Source: Closterium sp. Naga37s-1 (Eukaryota; Streptophyta; Zygnematophyceae; Desmidiales; Closteriaceae). From it: a DNA stretch of 64,000 nt. Position numbers and translations under genes: made by a program. Location of the stretch: NCBI GenBank assembly GCA_947471745.1, contig CANJKZ010000084.1:2836501-2900500 (forward strand), read 5' to 3'. Below, piece by piece: positions 9,062 through 19,291 of the stretch (its first letter is position 1; every line of letters starts with the position of its first letter). A model generated the notes under the pieces. That model did no database searches, was not told where the DNA came from, and saw only the letters and a list, made by a program, of their open reading frames with translations.

Positions 9062-11119
9062 GTGTCTCGTCTTGTCTTGCCTGCTCGCATTGCTCGTCGC
9101 GTTCCTCGTTCGCGTCTTCCTCCTGTCCCAGGCACGAACGCTATGACACTTCGTCCTTCCTCTTTTCCTCTACCTGTTCCTCTGCCTGCTCCTCCTAAGT
9201 CCTCTCTTCCTAAGGTCCCAAACCCTGAGTCTGACCGCGCTCGTGCTGCCAGTCCCACTGTGTCTCGTCTCGTAACCAGTGCTTTCACTGACCCTTCTTT
9301 TGAGTCTGCTGCTGCGTCTGCTCTCGTTGCTGAGCTGCTTGACTTTGTTGTTGCCTGCCGTCTAGACTACGCCTCTGGTCTTGTTGCTGAGTCTGCGTCT
9401 GCCAGTCCTCCGTCCGTCGGGGGTGAGTGTGCTCTTCGCACGGGCGTCCTTGAGGATAGGCAGGAGGACATTGAGTGTCTTGCAGCAGGTGTACCTCGTT
9501 TTGCTTCCATGCTGCTTGCCCCTGAGGGAGACCCGGATGCTCCAGACATCTCGACCTCGCGCTCTTACGCAGAGGCGATTACGGGTCCTTACTCCTCTCA
9601 GTGGCAGGCAGCCATGGATGCCAAGATGGCATCCTGGAAGTCCACGGGCACCTACGTCGACGAGGCTCCCCCACCTGGGGCGAACATAGTTGATGGCATG
9701 TGGATTTTCAGGGTGAAGCGGCCGCCGGGTTCTCCGCCTGCCTTCAAGGCGCGTTACGTTGCTCGAGGCTTCAGACAGCGACACGGGGTTGACTACTTCC
9801 AGAACTTTTCCCCCACCCCGAAGATGACTACTCTTCGGGTGTTGCTGCACATCGCTGCTCAGCGTGACTACGAGCGGCACTCTCTGGACTTCAGCACAGC
9901 TTTCCTGCAGGGCAGCCTGCATGAGGAGATCTGGCTGCGCAGCCCACCTAGCTTCACTGGGTCGTTTCCTGCAGGTACCAAGTGGAGCCTCCGCTGGCCA
10001 GTCTACGGTCTCCGCCACGCACCTCGCGAGGGGCACGGCACACTGAGGACTACACTTGCGGCTCTTGGGTTCGCTCCTTCTACTGCTGACCCGTCGCTGT
10101 TTCTACGCACCGACACCTCGCTGCCGCCGTTCTACGTCCTCGTGTACGTGGACGACCTTGTCTTTGCCGTTGCTGACACTGAGGCACTTACCCTTGTGAA
10201 GTCGGAGCTGCAGAAGAGACACACCTGCACTGACCTGGGTGAACTGCGCAGCTATCTTGGCTTGCAGATCACCCAGGACAGAGCACGGCGCAGGATCACA
10301 CTGACTCAGTCATACATGGAGCACCAGGACCTTCAGCGCTTTCGTTTCCAGTTCTCCACGCCACAACCCACTCCTCTGTCTACCAGCCACTCGCTCTCAG
10401 CTCCACCTTCGGACGAGTCCGTAGAGCCGAGTGGTTCGTACCCAGAGCTTGTGGGTTGCCTCATGTACCTGATGACGTGCACACGACCTGACCTCGCGTA
10501 CCCTCTCAGCCTTCTGGCTTGCTACGTGGCTCCCGGTAGACACCGAAAGGTGCACTGGGATGCTGCGAAGAGGGTACTTTGCTACTTCTGCAGTACGTCG
10601 GGCATGGGGCTCGTGCTTGGAGGACGGGGTCGAGTTGTCCTCACTGGTCACGCAGACGCTTCCTGGGTTGACGACTCAGCTACGCAGCGGTCGTCACAGG
10701 GTTACACCTTCAGCCTCGGTTCCGGCTCTGTTTCCTGGCAGTCTACCCGCTCGTCTTCGGTTCTCAGCTCCACTTGTGAGACTGAGATCTACGTTGGGGC
10801 CATGGCTGCACAGGAGCTACGCTGGCTCACCTACCTGCTGACTGACTTGGGAGAGCAGCCTTGTTCGACTCCAGTTCTGTACGTAGACAACAAGGCCATG
10901 ATTTCCTTGTGTCAGGAGCACTGACTAGAGCACAGAACAAAGCACATTGCTCTGCGATACTTCCTTGCTCGAGAGTTGCAGCAGCGTGGCCAGCTTCGTC
11001 TTGTGTACGTGGCCACTCGGGCCAACACTGCTGATATATTCACCAAGGCACTTCTGCCTGGTGATCATCAGCGCTTCTCTACTGTGTTGCCTACTTTGCC
11101 TCACTTGCTTACTGCGTGA
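9062..11119 (+). pseudogene. A2 linker end, reverse transcriptase and RNase H
   Basis: A 620-codon open frame (to TGA 10922) carries the Pro/Ser-rich linker end, then RT (MWIFRVKRPPGS, FSTAFLQGSLHEEIWLR, LVYVDDLVFAV) and most of RNase H (HADASWVDDSATQRSSQGY, LYVDNKAMISLCQEH). TGA at 10922 replaces the Arg codon after QEH in A1 (HRLEHRTKHIALR). RNase H continues in frame to the natural stop near 11117-11119 (HLLTA). Some RT motif positions are changed (YGLRHAPREGH in place of YGLRQAPREWH), which probably impairs function. Confidence 0.85.
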
Positions 11120-11346
11120 TTTTGCTTGTACTGTGATCTATATATATACCTGCATGCTTGCACTTGCTAGGGTATGATCACTGTATTGTTTGTTCTCTTT
11201 TACATAACTCTGCATGTGAACTGGCCGTGAGGCCCTTTGCTTGTGCTTGGACTGTGTGGTGACTTTGCTATCCACCCTTAGCTTGCTTTGCTTTTCTTGA
11301 CTGGTCTTGTGACCACTTGTTCTCCCCCACTTTGCCTATGGGGGTG
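11120..11346 (+). other. A2 3' untranslated region and polypurine tract
   Basis: Aligns with 6167-6395 of A1. It ends with the run ATGGGGGTG next to the LTR. No gene is seen. Confidence 0.65.
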
Positions 11347-11477
11347 TGTCAAACTTATAGATAGCTTACATTGTGTAGGTTGTAGTGGGGTAGCCCATAA
11401 GGGGTACAACCCAAATAGGGTTAGTACTTGTACCCAACTTTTTGCTAGTTCATTCATTCTCGTTCGTTACTTTGACA
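11347..11477 (+). repeat. A2 3' LTR (131 bp)
   Basis: Begins TGTCAAACTTAT and ends TTACTTTGACA. It is the same length as the A1 LTR but differs at many positions, in line with A2 being older. Base 11478 onward is reverse-strand family B sequence. Confidence 0.84.
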
Positions 11478-12235
11478 CATGCTCCGATGCAAGGTCAACC
11501 AATCACACTGCCCCGTAGCCGAAGTCGGATTGGAGAATGCCGCACTCGCAATAGTGCCCCACATGCTCTCTCCGTAGTCCTCCTCCGCTGCTACCTTGGG
11601 GTTCTCCTCACCCTTGTGCTGCTTTTGAGCTTCTGCACCACTCTCCTTGTGTTCATTGAGCTTGCTTGTCCCTCGAAGATTGCACTTCCTGGACTCAATC
11701 TCTTTAGCACGACTGATCGCGCCATCGCCGCTACCAACCGCTTCACCCTTGGTGCTGATGCTTGCTGCCACTTGCCTTTCCTTTGGCATGGGGACCACAG
11801 GGATCTGCTACATCTCGTTGTAGACATCCCTATCCTCGTGAAGGTCCCAAATAATCCGCTCACCAAGCCTCGCGGTATAGGTTTTAGCTCCCTTCGAGCT
11901 CGTGTCCATGCCGGCCTTTTGCAACCGCCGCACGGAAATCAGGTTGGCAGCAACGTTGGGCACCCAAAGCACGTTCTTGAGGCCCACCATCTTCCCATCA
12001 GCACCCTTGAACATGGCCTTGCCCATGTCTTTCACCTCTTCTCGCTGCCCCAAAGCCGATGTGACATGCTTCACCGGAGACGGTTCGAGTTTGGTGAGCA
12101 AGTCCGCACGAGGTGTCATGCTGTAGGTAGCGCCGCTGTTGATCTCCCAAGAGTCCAGGGTGTGTAGGGTCACCTTCCCCACAGCAGCAGGCTCCTCAAA
12201 GCTTTCATCCTTTTCTGGTGCAGCCGGTGCTTGCG
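11478..12235 (-). pseudogene. B0: family B fragment, end of Gag, protease and pre-integrase (minus strand)
   Basis: On the minus strand this reads the B protease region (KVTLHTLDSWEINSGATYSMTPRADLL; the DSGAT core of B2 is here NSGAT, so the catalytic Asp is lost), the VLWVPNVAANLISV motif, and the spacer up to the pre-integrase start (CDWLTLHR). TAG interrupts at about 11810. It ends at the A2 LTR on the left and abuts the plus-strand B1 copy on the right at 12235/12236. I take it as part of the same minus-strand B element whose LTR tip is at 16368-16516. Confidence 0.82.
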
Positions 12236-12620
12236 AGGCTTGGCGAGCGGATTACTTGGGACCTTAACGAGGATAGGAATGTCTACAACGAGAGGTGGCA
12301 GATCCCTGTAGTGCCCATGCCTAAGGAGAGGCATGTGGCAGCAAGCATTAGCACCAAGGGTGAAGCGGTTGGTAGCGGGATGGCGCGAACAGTCGCGCTA
12401 AGGAGATTGAGTCCAAGAAGTGCAATCTTGGAGGGACCAGCAAGCTCGGTGAACACGAGGAGAGTGGTGCAGTAGCCAAGGCGCAGCACAAGGGTGAGGA
12501 GAACCCCAAGGCAGCAGCGGAGGACTACGCAGAGAGCATGTGGGGCACTATTGCGAGTGCGGCATTCTCCAATCCGACTTCGGCTACGGGGGAGTGTGAT
12601 TGGCTCACCTTGCATCGGCG
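11478..12620. repeat. Inverted repeat of family B sequence (arms about 380-400 bp)
   Basis: The left arm (about 11478-11878, minus B0) and right arm (12236-about 12620, plus B1) are reverse complements of the same B region, from LGERIxWDLxED to CDWLTLHR. The spacer is about 350 bp of B0 protease sequence. By eye the arms match at roughly nine bases in ten. RNA copied through it could fold into a long hairpin. Confidence 0.82.
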
Positions 12621-14682
12621 AATGGGGCATGCCGCCCTGCCCATCTTGCCGCAGCTAGTGCAGAATGAGATGGTTGCTGGCATACGTATGAAGGGGGAGC
12701 CCGATGAGGTACTTGGCTGCCCAACGTGCATGCAAGCCAAGTTCACCCGTTACCCGTTCTCTAGTTCGGAGGCAACGGCTAAGGCACCACTTGATGAGGT
12801 GGTGATGGACGTGGTGGGCCCCTTGAAGCTTGGACCTTCTGGAGCAGAGTACTTCCTCACCTTCGTGGACGTCTACACCCGCATGACCTGGGTGTACATG
12901 CTGTCCAAGAAGAGCGAGGTGGCTGAAACGGTGAAGACCGATTGGTTGCCGATGGTGGAGCGGCAACAAGACCGGCTAGTCAAGTCAATCCGCACCGATC
13001 GAGGGGGAGAGTTGTTGAGCAAGGAGTTTGGATTGTGGCTGAAGAAGAATGGCATAAGGCACTCCCTTACCATGCCATACTCCCCTGCAATGAACGGCAT
13101 CGCCGAGCGAGCGAACCGCACAATCACGGAGATGGCACGCGGGTTGCTCATTGAAGCCGGGCTACCCGACTACTTCTGGCCTGATGCGGTGCGGAGTGCG
13201 TGTGTGGCAAAGAACAGAGCTTTGGCTCATGTGGGAGAGGAAAAATGGGTGCCCTATGTGGAGTGGATTGGAAGGAAGCCAAAGATGGATATGCTTCGGG
13301 TGTACAGGTGCATGTGCATGGCGCTCGTGCCTAAGCATCTTCGGCACAACAAGCTCGGTGCCAAGGCGATATGGGCTGTGCACTTGGGCATGGCTCAAAA
13401 CAGCAAGGGGTGGCTTCTTTGGGACCCATTCACCAAGAAATTCTTGGTGAGCAGGGACTGCAAATTCATGGAGAACCTGATGTATAAGTATTGGAAGGCG
13501 GAGAATGAGGCGAAGATAGGCATGCGGTTTGGGGAGGTGAAGAGTTCCGGTTTGGAGCATGTGGAGCTGCCCTTGGAGCTGAGCAGCGGCAGCACCACCA
13601 CAAGGAAATCTTCCCTTGTGAATGGGGGAGAGGAAGCCGAGAATGCAGAGGAAGAAGAGGAGGAGGTGCAGCAAGTGAGTGAGCGTGCACCGACACTTCC
13701 TTCTCGCACTACGAGCGCTCCACGGATCCACGTCACCCCGCAACAACGCCATGAGAGCCTTCATGTCCCTGCAGCTGAGGAGGAAGGAAGGGGCAAGAGG
13801 AGAGTTCAAGCCCCTAATAGGCTGACCTATGATGCATTGGGAAATCCAGCCAAGTCAGCTCTGGCCGGAGCGGCACTTATGGTTGGAGATGACGAGGAGA
13901 GTGACTACGAGGAGTGTGCGTTCACGTTCTTCTCTCCGGTGGAGATGCCGGAGGAACCAGCAACTCCCAAGGAGGCCTTGGAGAGTAATGATGCTGAGGA
14001 GTGGAAGAAGTCAATGGAGAGTGAGCTGAAGAGCATTGAGGAGAACGGCACGTGGGAATTGGTGGAGCTACCGGAGGGGCGTAAGGCGATTACGTCCAAG
14101 AGGCTCTTCAAGGTCAAGTCTGACGCCGACGGGAGAATCGAGCGCTACAAGTCTAGGCTTGTTGCCAAGAGGTACCAGCAGAAGGAGAAGGTGGACTATA
14201 AGGAGTTTTTTGCTCCTGTGATGAAGCCGACGACGCTGAGAACCCTACTCGCGGGTGCTGCCATCAAAGGATGGGTGGTGAAACAAATGGACGTGACAAC
14301 CGCGTTCCTCAACGGCATTCTCGAAGAGGAGATCTTCATGGCGCAGCCAGAGGGGTTTGGTGATGGTAGTGGCAGAGTGTGGAAGCTGAAGAAGGCGCTC
14401 TATGGGCTCAAGCAAGCCCCTAGGCAGTGGTACTTGAAGCTGCGTGAAGTCTTGGAGGAGATCGGGTTCACTCCCTCATCTGCCGATCTTTCCTTGTACA
14501 TGCTTGGAGAAGGGGGGCAGAGGAGTTTCATGGTGGTTTATGTGGATGACATCCTCATTTTCTCACCCTCCTCTGACCTTGTGAAGGAGGTGATGCTGAA
14601 GCTTCAAGACAAGTTCAAGTGCAAGGCCCTTGGTGACGTGAGCTTCTACCTCGGGCTCCACATTGAACGAGATGTGGAGTAG
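12236..14682 (+). pseudogene. B1 integrase and reverse transcriptase
   Basis: A short spacer reading (LGERITWDLNEDRN) is shifted near 12383, where two bases are missing compared with B2, and TAG follows at about 12472. From 12538 the frame is open for 714 codons: pre-integrase zinc site (HRRMGHAALP...CPTCMQAKF), integrase (VVMDVVGPLKL, IRTDRGGELLS, MNGIAERANRT), an acidic linker, then RT (KSRLVAKRYQQKEKVDYKEFF, MDVTTAFLNGILEEEIFM, YGLKQAPRQWY, VVYVDDILIF). TAG 14680-14682 stops it just after HIERDVE. Confidence 0.9.
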
Positions 14683-15530
14683 CGGTGCATGCGGGTGCAT
14701 CAACGGAAGTACCTGGAGGCATTGGCTGCCAACTTTGGGCAGAGTGAAGGCCATGTGGCTACACCCTTTCCCTCTGGGCTCTAGTGTGTGAAGGGACTAG
14801 AGGAGGAGAGCGTTGGTGAAGAGGAGAGGCGCTGTTTTCACTCGTTGGTGGGCAGCCTCATGTACGCGGCGGTAAACACCTGACCGGACGTCGCGTTTAC
14901 AACCGGACAGTTGGCTAGGGTTGTTCAATGCCCTAATGAGGAGCAGGTAGCAGCTGGAATGAGGGTGGCCAAGTATCTTGGCCAAACAGAGATGGTTGGG
15001 CCAAGTATCTTGGCCAAAGGCACCAAAAGGGCGCGGATGGTGTTGAACCCGGGCGTTTGTTCCTCACTGCATTCTCGGATGCTTCTTATGCATCGGAACC
15101 AGGGGACATGACAAGTGTTGTAGGGTTCATTTTCTGTGTTGGTGGAGGCCCAACTGCTTGGGAGAGCAAGAAGCAGATGGATCAAGCATTGAGCTCGGTG
15201 GAGTCCGAGTATATGGCACTCTTCCGTGCCGTACGAGAGATTGTGTGGCAGCGGCGTTATTTGGCTGAATTGGGGGAGGAGTGGCAAGGACCTACCCCAC
15301 TCTAATGTGACAGCCAGGATTCCATTGCTCTTGCTAAGAACCCTGTGTTGCATGGCCTCACGAAGCACATGAGGGTGAAATGGCATTGGACGAGGAGCAT
15401 GGTGGCCGCGGGTGAAGTTGAGTTGCACTACGTGAAGACGACGGGGCAGCCAGCTGACATGATGACCACGAGGCTGGTGGAGCAGCAGCATTGGAAGTGT
15501 TGCAAGCTGGCTGGGATGGCTCTGAACTGA
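14683..15530 (+). pseudogene. B1 RT end and RNase H (broken)
   Basis: Continues RCMRVHQRKYLEALA. It has TAG near 14782, TGA near 14881 (AACACCTGACCGG, where CGA is expected), a local duplication with frameshift at 14967-15018, and TAA near 15303. RNase H landmarks are readable: SDASYASEPGDMTSVVGFIF, SSVESEYMALFRAV, HGLTKHMRVKWHW, TTGQPADMMT, ending GMALN at 15528-15530. Confidence 0.82.
14967..15018 (+). repeat. Short tandem duplication in B1 RNase H
   Basis: GGCCAAGTATCTTGGCCAAA occurs twice, separated by CAGAGATGGTTG. It adds bases relative to a normal copia RNase H and disrupts the frame. The unit is itself partly palindromic (TTGGCCAA). Confidence 0.7.
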
Positions 15531-15556
15531 TAGAGCAATTTCCTAAGGCCAACAAT

Positions 15557-15569
15557 CTGAGGGGGAGTT
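15557..15569 (+). other. B1 polypurine tract
   Basis: CTGAGGGGGAGTT lies immediately 5' of the LTR start TGTTGGTGC. The same tract precedes the B2 3' LTR. Confidence 0.75.
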
Positions 15570-16367
15570 TGTTGGTGCAACCCTACGGTTTGCATTCGGC
15601 TTGTTGTCCGTGTGCGTGCATGCGTGTGTGCATGGAATGGTATGAGGGCATAAGATCATATATATTTCATGCTTACAATAGTGTGTGAATGATGACGCAT
15701 GATTTTGAATGTGTGTGTCGAGTCAATAGCGAGTTATCGCTAGTCGCGTATCACGTCGTCGTTTGCGTGTCGTCTGCGGTTTTCTATTTTTTCATGTGTG
15801 GAACGTTCGGCGTGTCGCAGGTGTGCACAGCAGAATTCCAAGAACCCAAGGAAGAATTTATCTTGAAGAACCAGAGCCTTGGTTTCAAGATTCAAGTGAT
15901 GTCGAAGCTCTCCAAAAGAATAAACTTTAAGATAGTGAGAATAGTTGCATTACATTGTGTAGTGTAACATTTCTCTTGGTGGAGGCCCTTGTGGAGGGTA
16001 GTTTCGAGACCCTTCGTGGTTGGGGACAGTGTGGCACTGTTCCACATCACTGTACCTCGGCTCTTGGGGTTTGTAGGAGCTGGGAGTCATTCCCAAGTCG
16101 TAACTCTTCCTAATTTGTGTTCTAAGTCTATAGTGGCTGCCATAGTGCCGCTCGTTCAAACCAACGTTGCGTTATCAATTCTTAATGAAATCGTGCAATA
16201 AAAATTGCTCAGTGTAGGCAACATCAAGACGCTCCAGATCCAATTTGAATCAAGTCATTTGCAGCTGTAAGCAGAACGCTATCAACGTTTGAAGCCGCTG
16301 TGCAGAAATCTGACTGTGCACTCTATCTTTCGTTTTAGGCACATTCAAGCCTATTGTGACTATAACA
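15570..16367 (+). repeat. B1 3' LTR (798 bp)
   Basis: Begins TGTTGGTGCAACC and ends GTGACTATAACA. Same length as the B2 5' LTR (798 bp). Contains the AT-rich ATATATATTTCATGC near 15658 and the well-conserved core GGGTAGTTTCGAGACCCTTC. Confidence 0.9.
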
Positions 16368-16516
16368 ACACACACATTCAAAATCATGCCTCATCATTCA
16401 CTCACTATTGTAAGCATTAAATATATATTATTTCATGCCCTCATACAATTCCATGCACACATGCATGCACGCACACGGACAACAAGCCGAGTCCAAACCG
16501 TAGGTTTGCACCAACA
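16368..16516 (-). repeat. B0 5' LTR tip (minus strand, truncated)
   Basis: Reverse complement of the first 149 bp of the B LTR: read on the minus strand it starts TGTTGGTGCAAACC at 16516. It ends where the B1 3' LTR ends. Its outer end abuts element F, which sets the insertion point of B0 into F at 16516/16517. Confidence 0.83.
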
Positions 16517-16637
16517 GCTGCAATACTACTTCCACATCTGCTGCCTGCCCTTCAGCACCTCCCAAGTCATGTGACACCTCTGTCAACTCTGAAGACTGGG
16601 AAGACTTGATGGGAATGAGAAATGGGTGGTTCGTTCC
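16517..16637 (-). pseudogene. F polyprotein, post-integrase linker segment
   Basis: On the minus strand this continues, in frame, the F reading that is interrupted by C1 at 31857: the join gives ...EVG then HPFLIPIKSSQSSELTEVSHDLGG. No enzyme motif is present; it fits the Ser/Glu-rich linker between integrase and RT. Bases 16633-16637 (GTTCC) are one copy of the C1 target duplication. Rest of F (RT, RNase H, 3' LTR) should lie beyond B0, left of the window. Confidence 0.72.
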
Positions 16638-17600
16638 TGTGGAGATAACTCTATCAACGGGAGCTAGACTACGGGCTAGGCACGGGGTACGAGGGATCTC
16701 TGCGTTCGTTCACTTAGTCGTTCTCTAGCACTTGTGCGTTGACAGGGCAAACCTGCAAGAGTTTCACTAGCAAAAGTTGAGGACAATATTAGCAACTAGA
16801 TTGGCAAGATGGACTACATCAGAAGCCTAGCATACAAGTCGACCACCAGATTAGCACGAAGGCGACCTTCCAGCTGGTCGACATCAGGCGTCCTCAGGCG
16901 TCCCCAGTCGACTTGCAAGGCTGGCGTGCCAGCACACCAGCAACAGGCCACCACAGGTCACCACACGAGCTCATGTGCGCTCACCTACTTCGCAGGTGCA
17001 AAGTGACGGTAACGACATGCAGCGCCACGCACATTGCGCAGGTGCCAAGTCGACCACATGTCGACGGTTGTACCTGAGGAGTCCTATTGACCACGTCCCA
17101 CCGAACCGCAGGTTGACATTGCCAATCTACCTGGGCGACAGTCGCGAACCTCTCAGACCTTGTCGTCCGGGTAACCTGGTCAACCAAGCAACCATGTCGA
17201 CCAGGTGTGTCATCCCAGGCCCGTCGATCGCCCAGGTCGATGACCACCACATGTCGACCTCACCAGGTCGACCACTCCCCTTTTCGACCAACTCCAGGTC
17301 AACAACCCACTTGGTCGACCAACTCCAGGTCGACCAGTACATCTGTCAGCCAACCATACCCAGTCGGCTGCCCCTGGTCGGCGTCACCCAAGTCGACGCC
17401 CTCCACTAGTCGACTTCCCAAGTCGACCAGCCGAAGCTGGCGCCTTTCCAAAGGCGGCGCCCTTGCAGTGGCCCTTGTGCAGGTCGACCAGGCCTGTCGA
17501 CCAGCTCACCCACTGTTGCAGGTCGGCTGCACTCCTCACACCCGACCCCGAGGTTTGCTCCCCCAAGCGAGGACGGGGACAACAACAACTCCCGTTGACA
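16638..17600 (-). repeat. C1 3' LTR (963 bp)
   Basis: Plus-strand start TGTGGAGATAACTC, end CTCCCGTTGACA. The second half (17060-17540) is packed with GTCGAC and near copies (AGGTCGACC, GGTCAACC, TGTCGACC). Includes a roughly 40-bp stretch (CTTGTGCGTTGACAGGGC...) missing from the C2 LTRs. Confidence 0.9.
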
Positions 17601-17731
17601 CTCCCCTACCGCGTTCACGCTTGGGCCCCCAGCCCAGACGGCAGCACTACTTGGAGAATAACTCGTCGGCGTGCACCCAACACACAGCACACCGGTCACT
17701 GCACCCGCCATGCAAGAGGGCATGGCACCTA
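17601..17731 (-). other. C1 polypurine tract and 3' untranslated region
   Basis: On the minus strand the purine-rich CGGTAGGGGAG lies directly before the LTR start TGTCAACGGG. The rest of the 130 bp between the pol stop and this tract has no gene. Confidence 0.65.
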
Positions 17732-18778
17732 CTACTGCACGTCGTTGTCACCGTCGCCCACGTTGACTAGGCGCACCTGGACGATTGCAACGGAGCACCG
17801 GTTGAAGGCCGGGTAGTACAGCGCCTTCGTCAGGAAGTCGGCTGGCTGCTCAGCGGTCGGGATGTACCTCAGCAAAAACTTCCCACGCTTCACCATGTGC
17901 TGCAGCCAGGCTTCTCGCCGCTCCATGTGCTTGAGGTTGCCCGTCAACCCCATGCCCTCGGCGACTGTGATGGCCGACTTGTTGTCCACCCGAAGGACAA
18001 TTGGCCTCCCTGCGTCCAGCTGCCGAAATTCTGCAAGGAGGAAGCGAAGGCGACGTCCCTCCTTGCCGGCTTCAGTTGCCGCCATGTACTCCGACTCGGT
18101 CGACGACAGCGTCGCGCACTTGATGCGCTGGCTCGACCAAGCGACAGCGGCCCCTCCAAAGACAAACACGTAGCCGCCCGTGCTCGTCCAGTTCTGCTTG
18201 TCGCTGGCGTCATCGGCGTCCACGTAGCCGTCCAGCTTCAGCGACTCTGCTCCACCGCCGAACTCCAGGGTGGTGTCACAAGTGTTGGCGAGGTAGGCGA
18301 GGCAGCGGTCGACCTCGCGCCAGTGCTGGTCGCTCCTCATAGTGAGGCCGCTCCCCAGCTTGCTGCAGGTGAAGGCGATGTCCGGCCTTGTCGTCGTTGC
18401 CGCGAACTGGAGCGAGCCGACCTTCTGCCAGTACTCCTCCTCCACGCGTTCCTGCGCCTCCTCGTCGTCGAAGGTGAGCTCGGCGTAGGCGTCGACCGAG
18501 ACCGGCGTCTTCGGGGTGCGCCCGGTCTGCTCCTCGTCGAGGAACTGCCTACGCAGCTTGTCGGCGTAGCTCTGCTGGTGCAGCCACAGCTTCCTCGCTG
18601 ACCTGTCGCGGACGATCTCCAGCCCAAGGTACTTCTGCACCGGCGAGATCTCACGCAGCTCGAAGGCGGCCTCCAGCAGCTCCTTCAGCTCCTTCAGCAT
18701 CTCGGTGCTGCTGCTGGCGGCGGGCAGGTCGTCGACGTAGACTAGTACCCAGCAGGCCGCCTTGTCGGCGCCGACCTT
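17732..18778 (-). CDS. C1 reverse transcriptase C-terminal part and RNase H
   Basis: Open on the minus strand from after the stop at about 18781 to the natural stop at 17732-17734. It starts just upstream of the catalytic YVDD (ACWVLVYVDDLPAAS), continues FELREISPVQKYLGLEIVRD and TTRPDIAFTCSKLGSG, then RNase H (LDGYVDADDASDKQNWTSTGGYVFVF, SSTESEYMAATEAG, LRVDNKSAITVAEG, NLKHMERRE, AEQPADFLTKAL). No lesion is visible here, but the upstream stops prevent a full polyprotein. Confidence 0.9.
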   Translation of the reverse strand, partial: KVGADKAACWVLVYVDDLPAASSSTEMLKELKELLEAAFELREISPVQKYLGLEIVRDRSARKLWLHQQSYADKLRRQFLDEEQTGRTPKTPVSVDAYAELTFDDEEAQERVEEEYWQKVGSLQFAATTTRPDIAFTCSKLGSGLTMRSDQHWREVDRCLAYLANTCDTTLEFGGGAESLKLDGYVDADDASDKQNWTSTGGYVFVFGGAAVAWSSQRIKCATLSSTESEYMAATEAGKEGRRLRFLLAEFRQLDAGRPIVLRVDNKSAITVAEGMGLTGNLKHMERREAWLQHMVKRGKFLLRYIPTAEQPADFLTKALYYPAFNRCSVAIVQVRLVNVGDGDNDVQ

Positions 18779-18781
18779 GAA

Positions 18782-19285
18782 TTAGAGCGCTGTGTCAACC
18801 TGGCTCTTCTTCCAGCCAGCGCCGATCAGCACGTCGTTGAGAGCCTTGTACCACAGCAGCGGCGACTGCTTCAGGCCGTAGAGGCTCTTCAACAGCTTGC
18901 ACACACAGCTGGTCCCGTTGTTGAAGTAGTCTGGCTGGTACATGTACAGCACCCGGTCGAGCTTGCTCTGCAGGAAGGCGTTCTTCATGTCGAGCTGCAT
19001 CAGGTTGAGGTTGAGGACGCCGACGATGCTGAGGAAGATTTTCAACGTGACGTAGCTGCTCACCGGAGCGTACGTCTCGTCGTAGTTGGCACCATACACC
19101 TGCGTGAAGCTCTTCACGACCAGCCTTGCCTTCTTGCGCTCGACAGTGTCGTCGATGTGGTATTTCGTCGTCAACACCCAACGGTTCTTCATGATGTTCA
19201 CCCCCGGCGGGCATTCGACCAGCTCCCATGTCCCCATGCCGATGAGGCTGCGGATCTCCTCTTCCATGGCGGCCTTCACCACCAC
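18782..19285 (-). pseudogene. C1 reverse transcriptase N-terminal part
   Basis: Minus-strand reading AAMEEEIRSLIGMGTWELVE, NRWVLTTKYHIDD, KARLVVKSFTQVYGANYDETYAPV, MQLDMKNAFLQSKLDRVLYMYQP, YGLKQSPLLWYKA. TAA near 18781 ends it after VDTAL (C2 reads VDTALYLK, so TAC became TAA). The stop between this part and the next upstream one (19292) is TAG where C2 has TGG. Confidence 0.88.
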
Positions 19286-19291
19286 GCCCTT

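Larger units (their letters stand above)
6527..11477 (+). mobile_element. Copia family A, copy A2 (interrupted by A1; old and degraded)
   Basis: From about 6540 the DNA aligns with the zinc-binding region of A3/A4 (CAGCACCGCTGCTTC compared with CAGCGCTGCTTCGG) and runs to a 131-bp LTR at 11347-11477. Its 5' half should lie left of the window, on the far side of A1. The right flank is minus-strand B0 sequence, so A2 inserted into B0. Several stops, a deletion near 7680 and Arg/Gly codon changes make it the most decayed A copy here. Confidence 0.84.
12236..16367 (+). mobile_element. Copia family B, copy B1 (5' truncated)
   Basis: Plus-strand B element from the protease-integrase spacer to a complete 3' LTR. 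It lacks 5' LTR, Gag and protease. The LTR end at 16367 abuts an inverted B LTR fragment, so B1 probably inserted into B0's LTR. A later deletion between inverted B0 and B1 then removed B1's 5' half together with part of B0, leaving the head-to-head join at 12235/12236. Confidence 0.82.
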
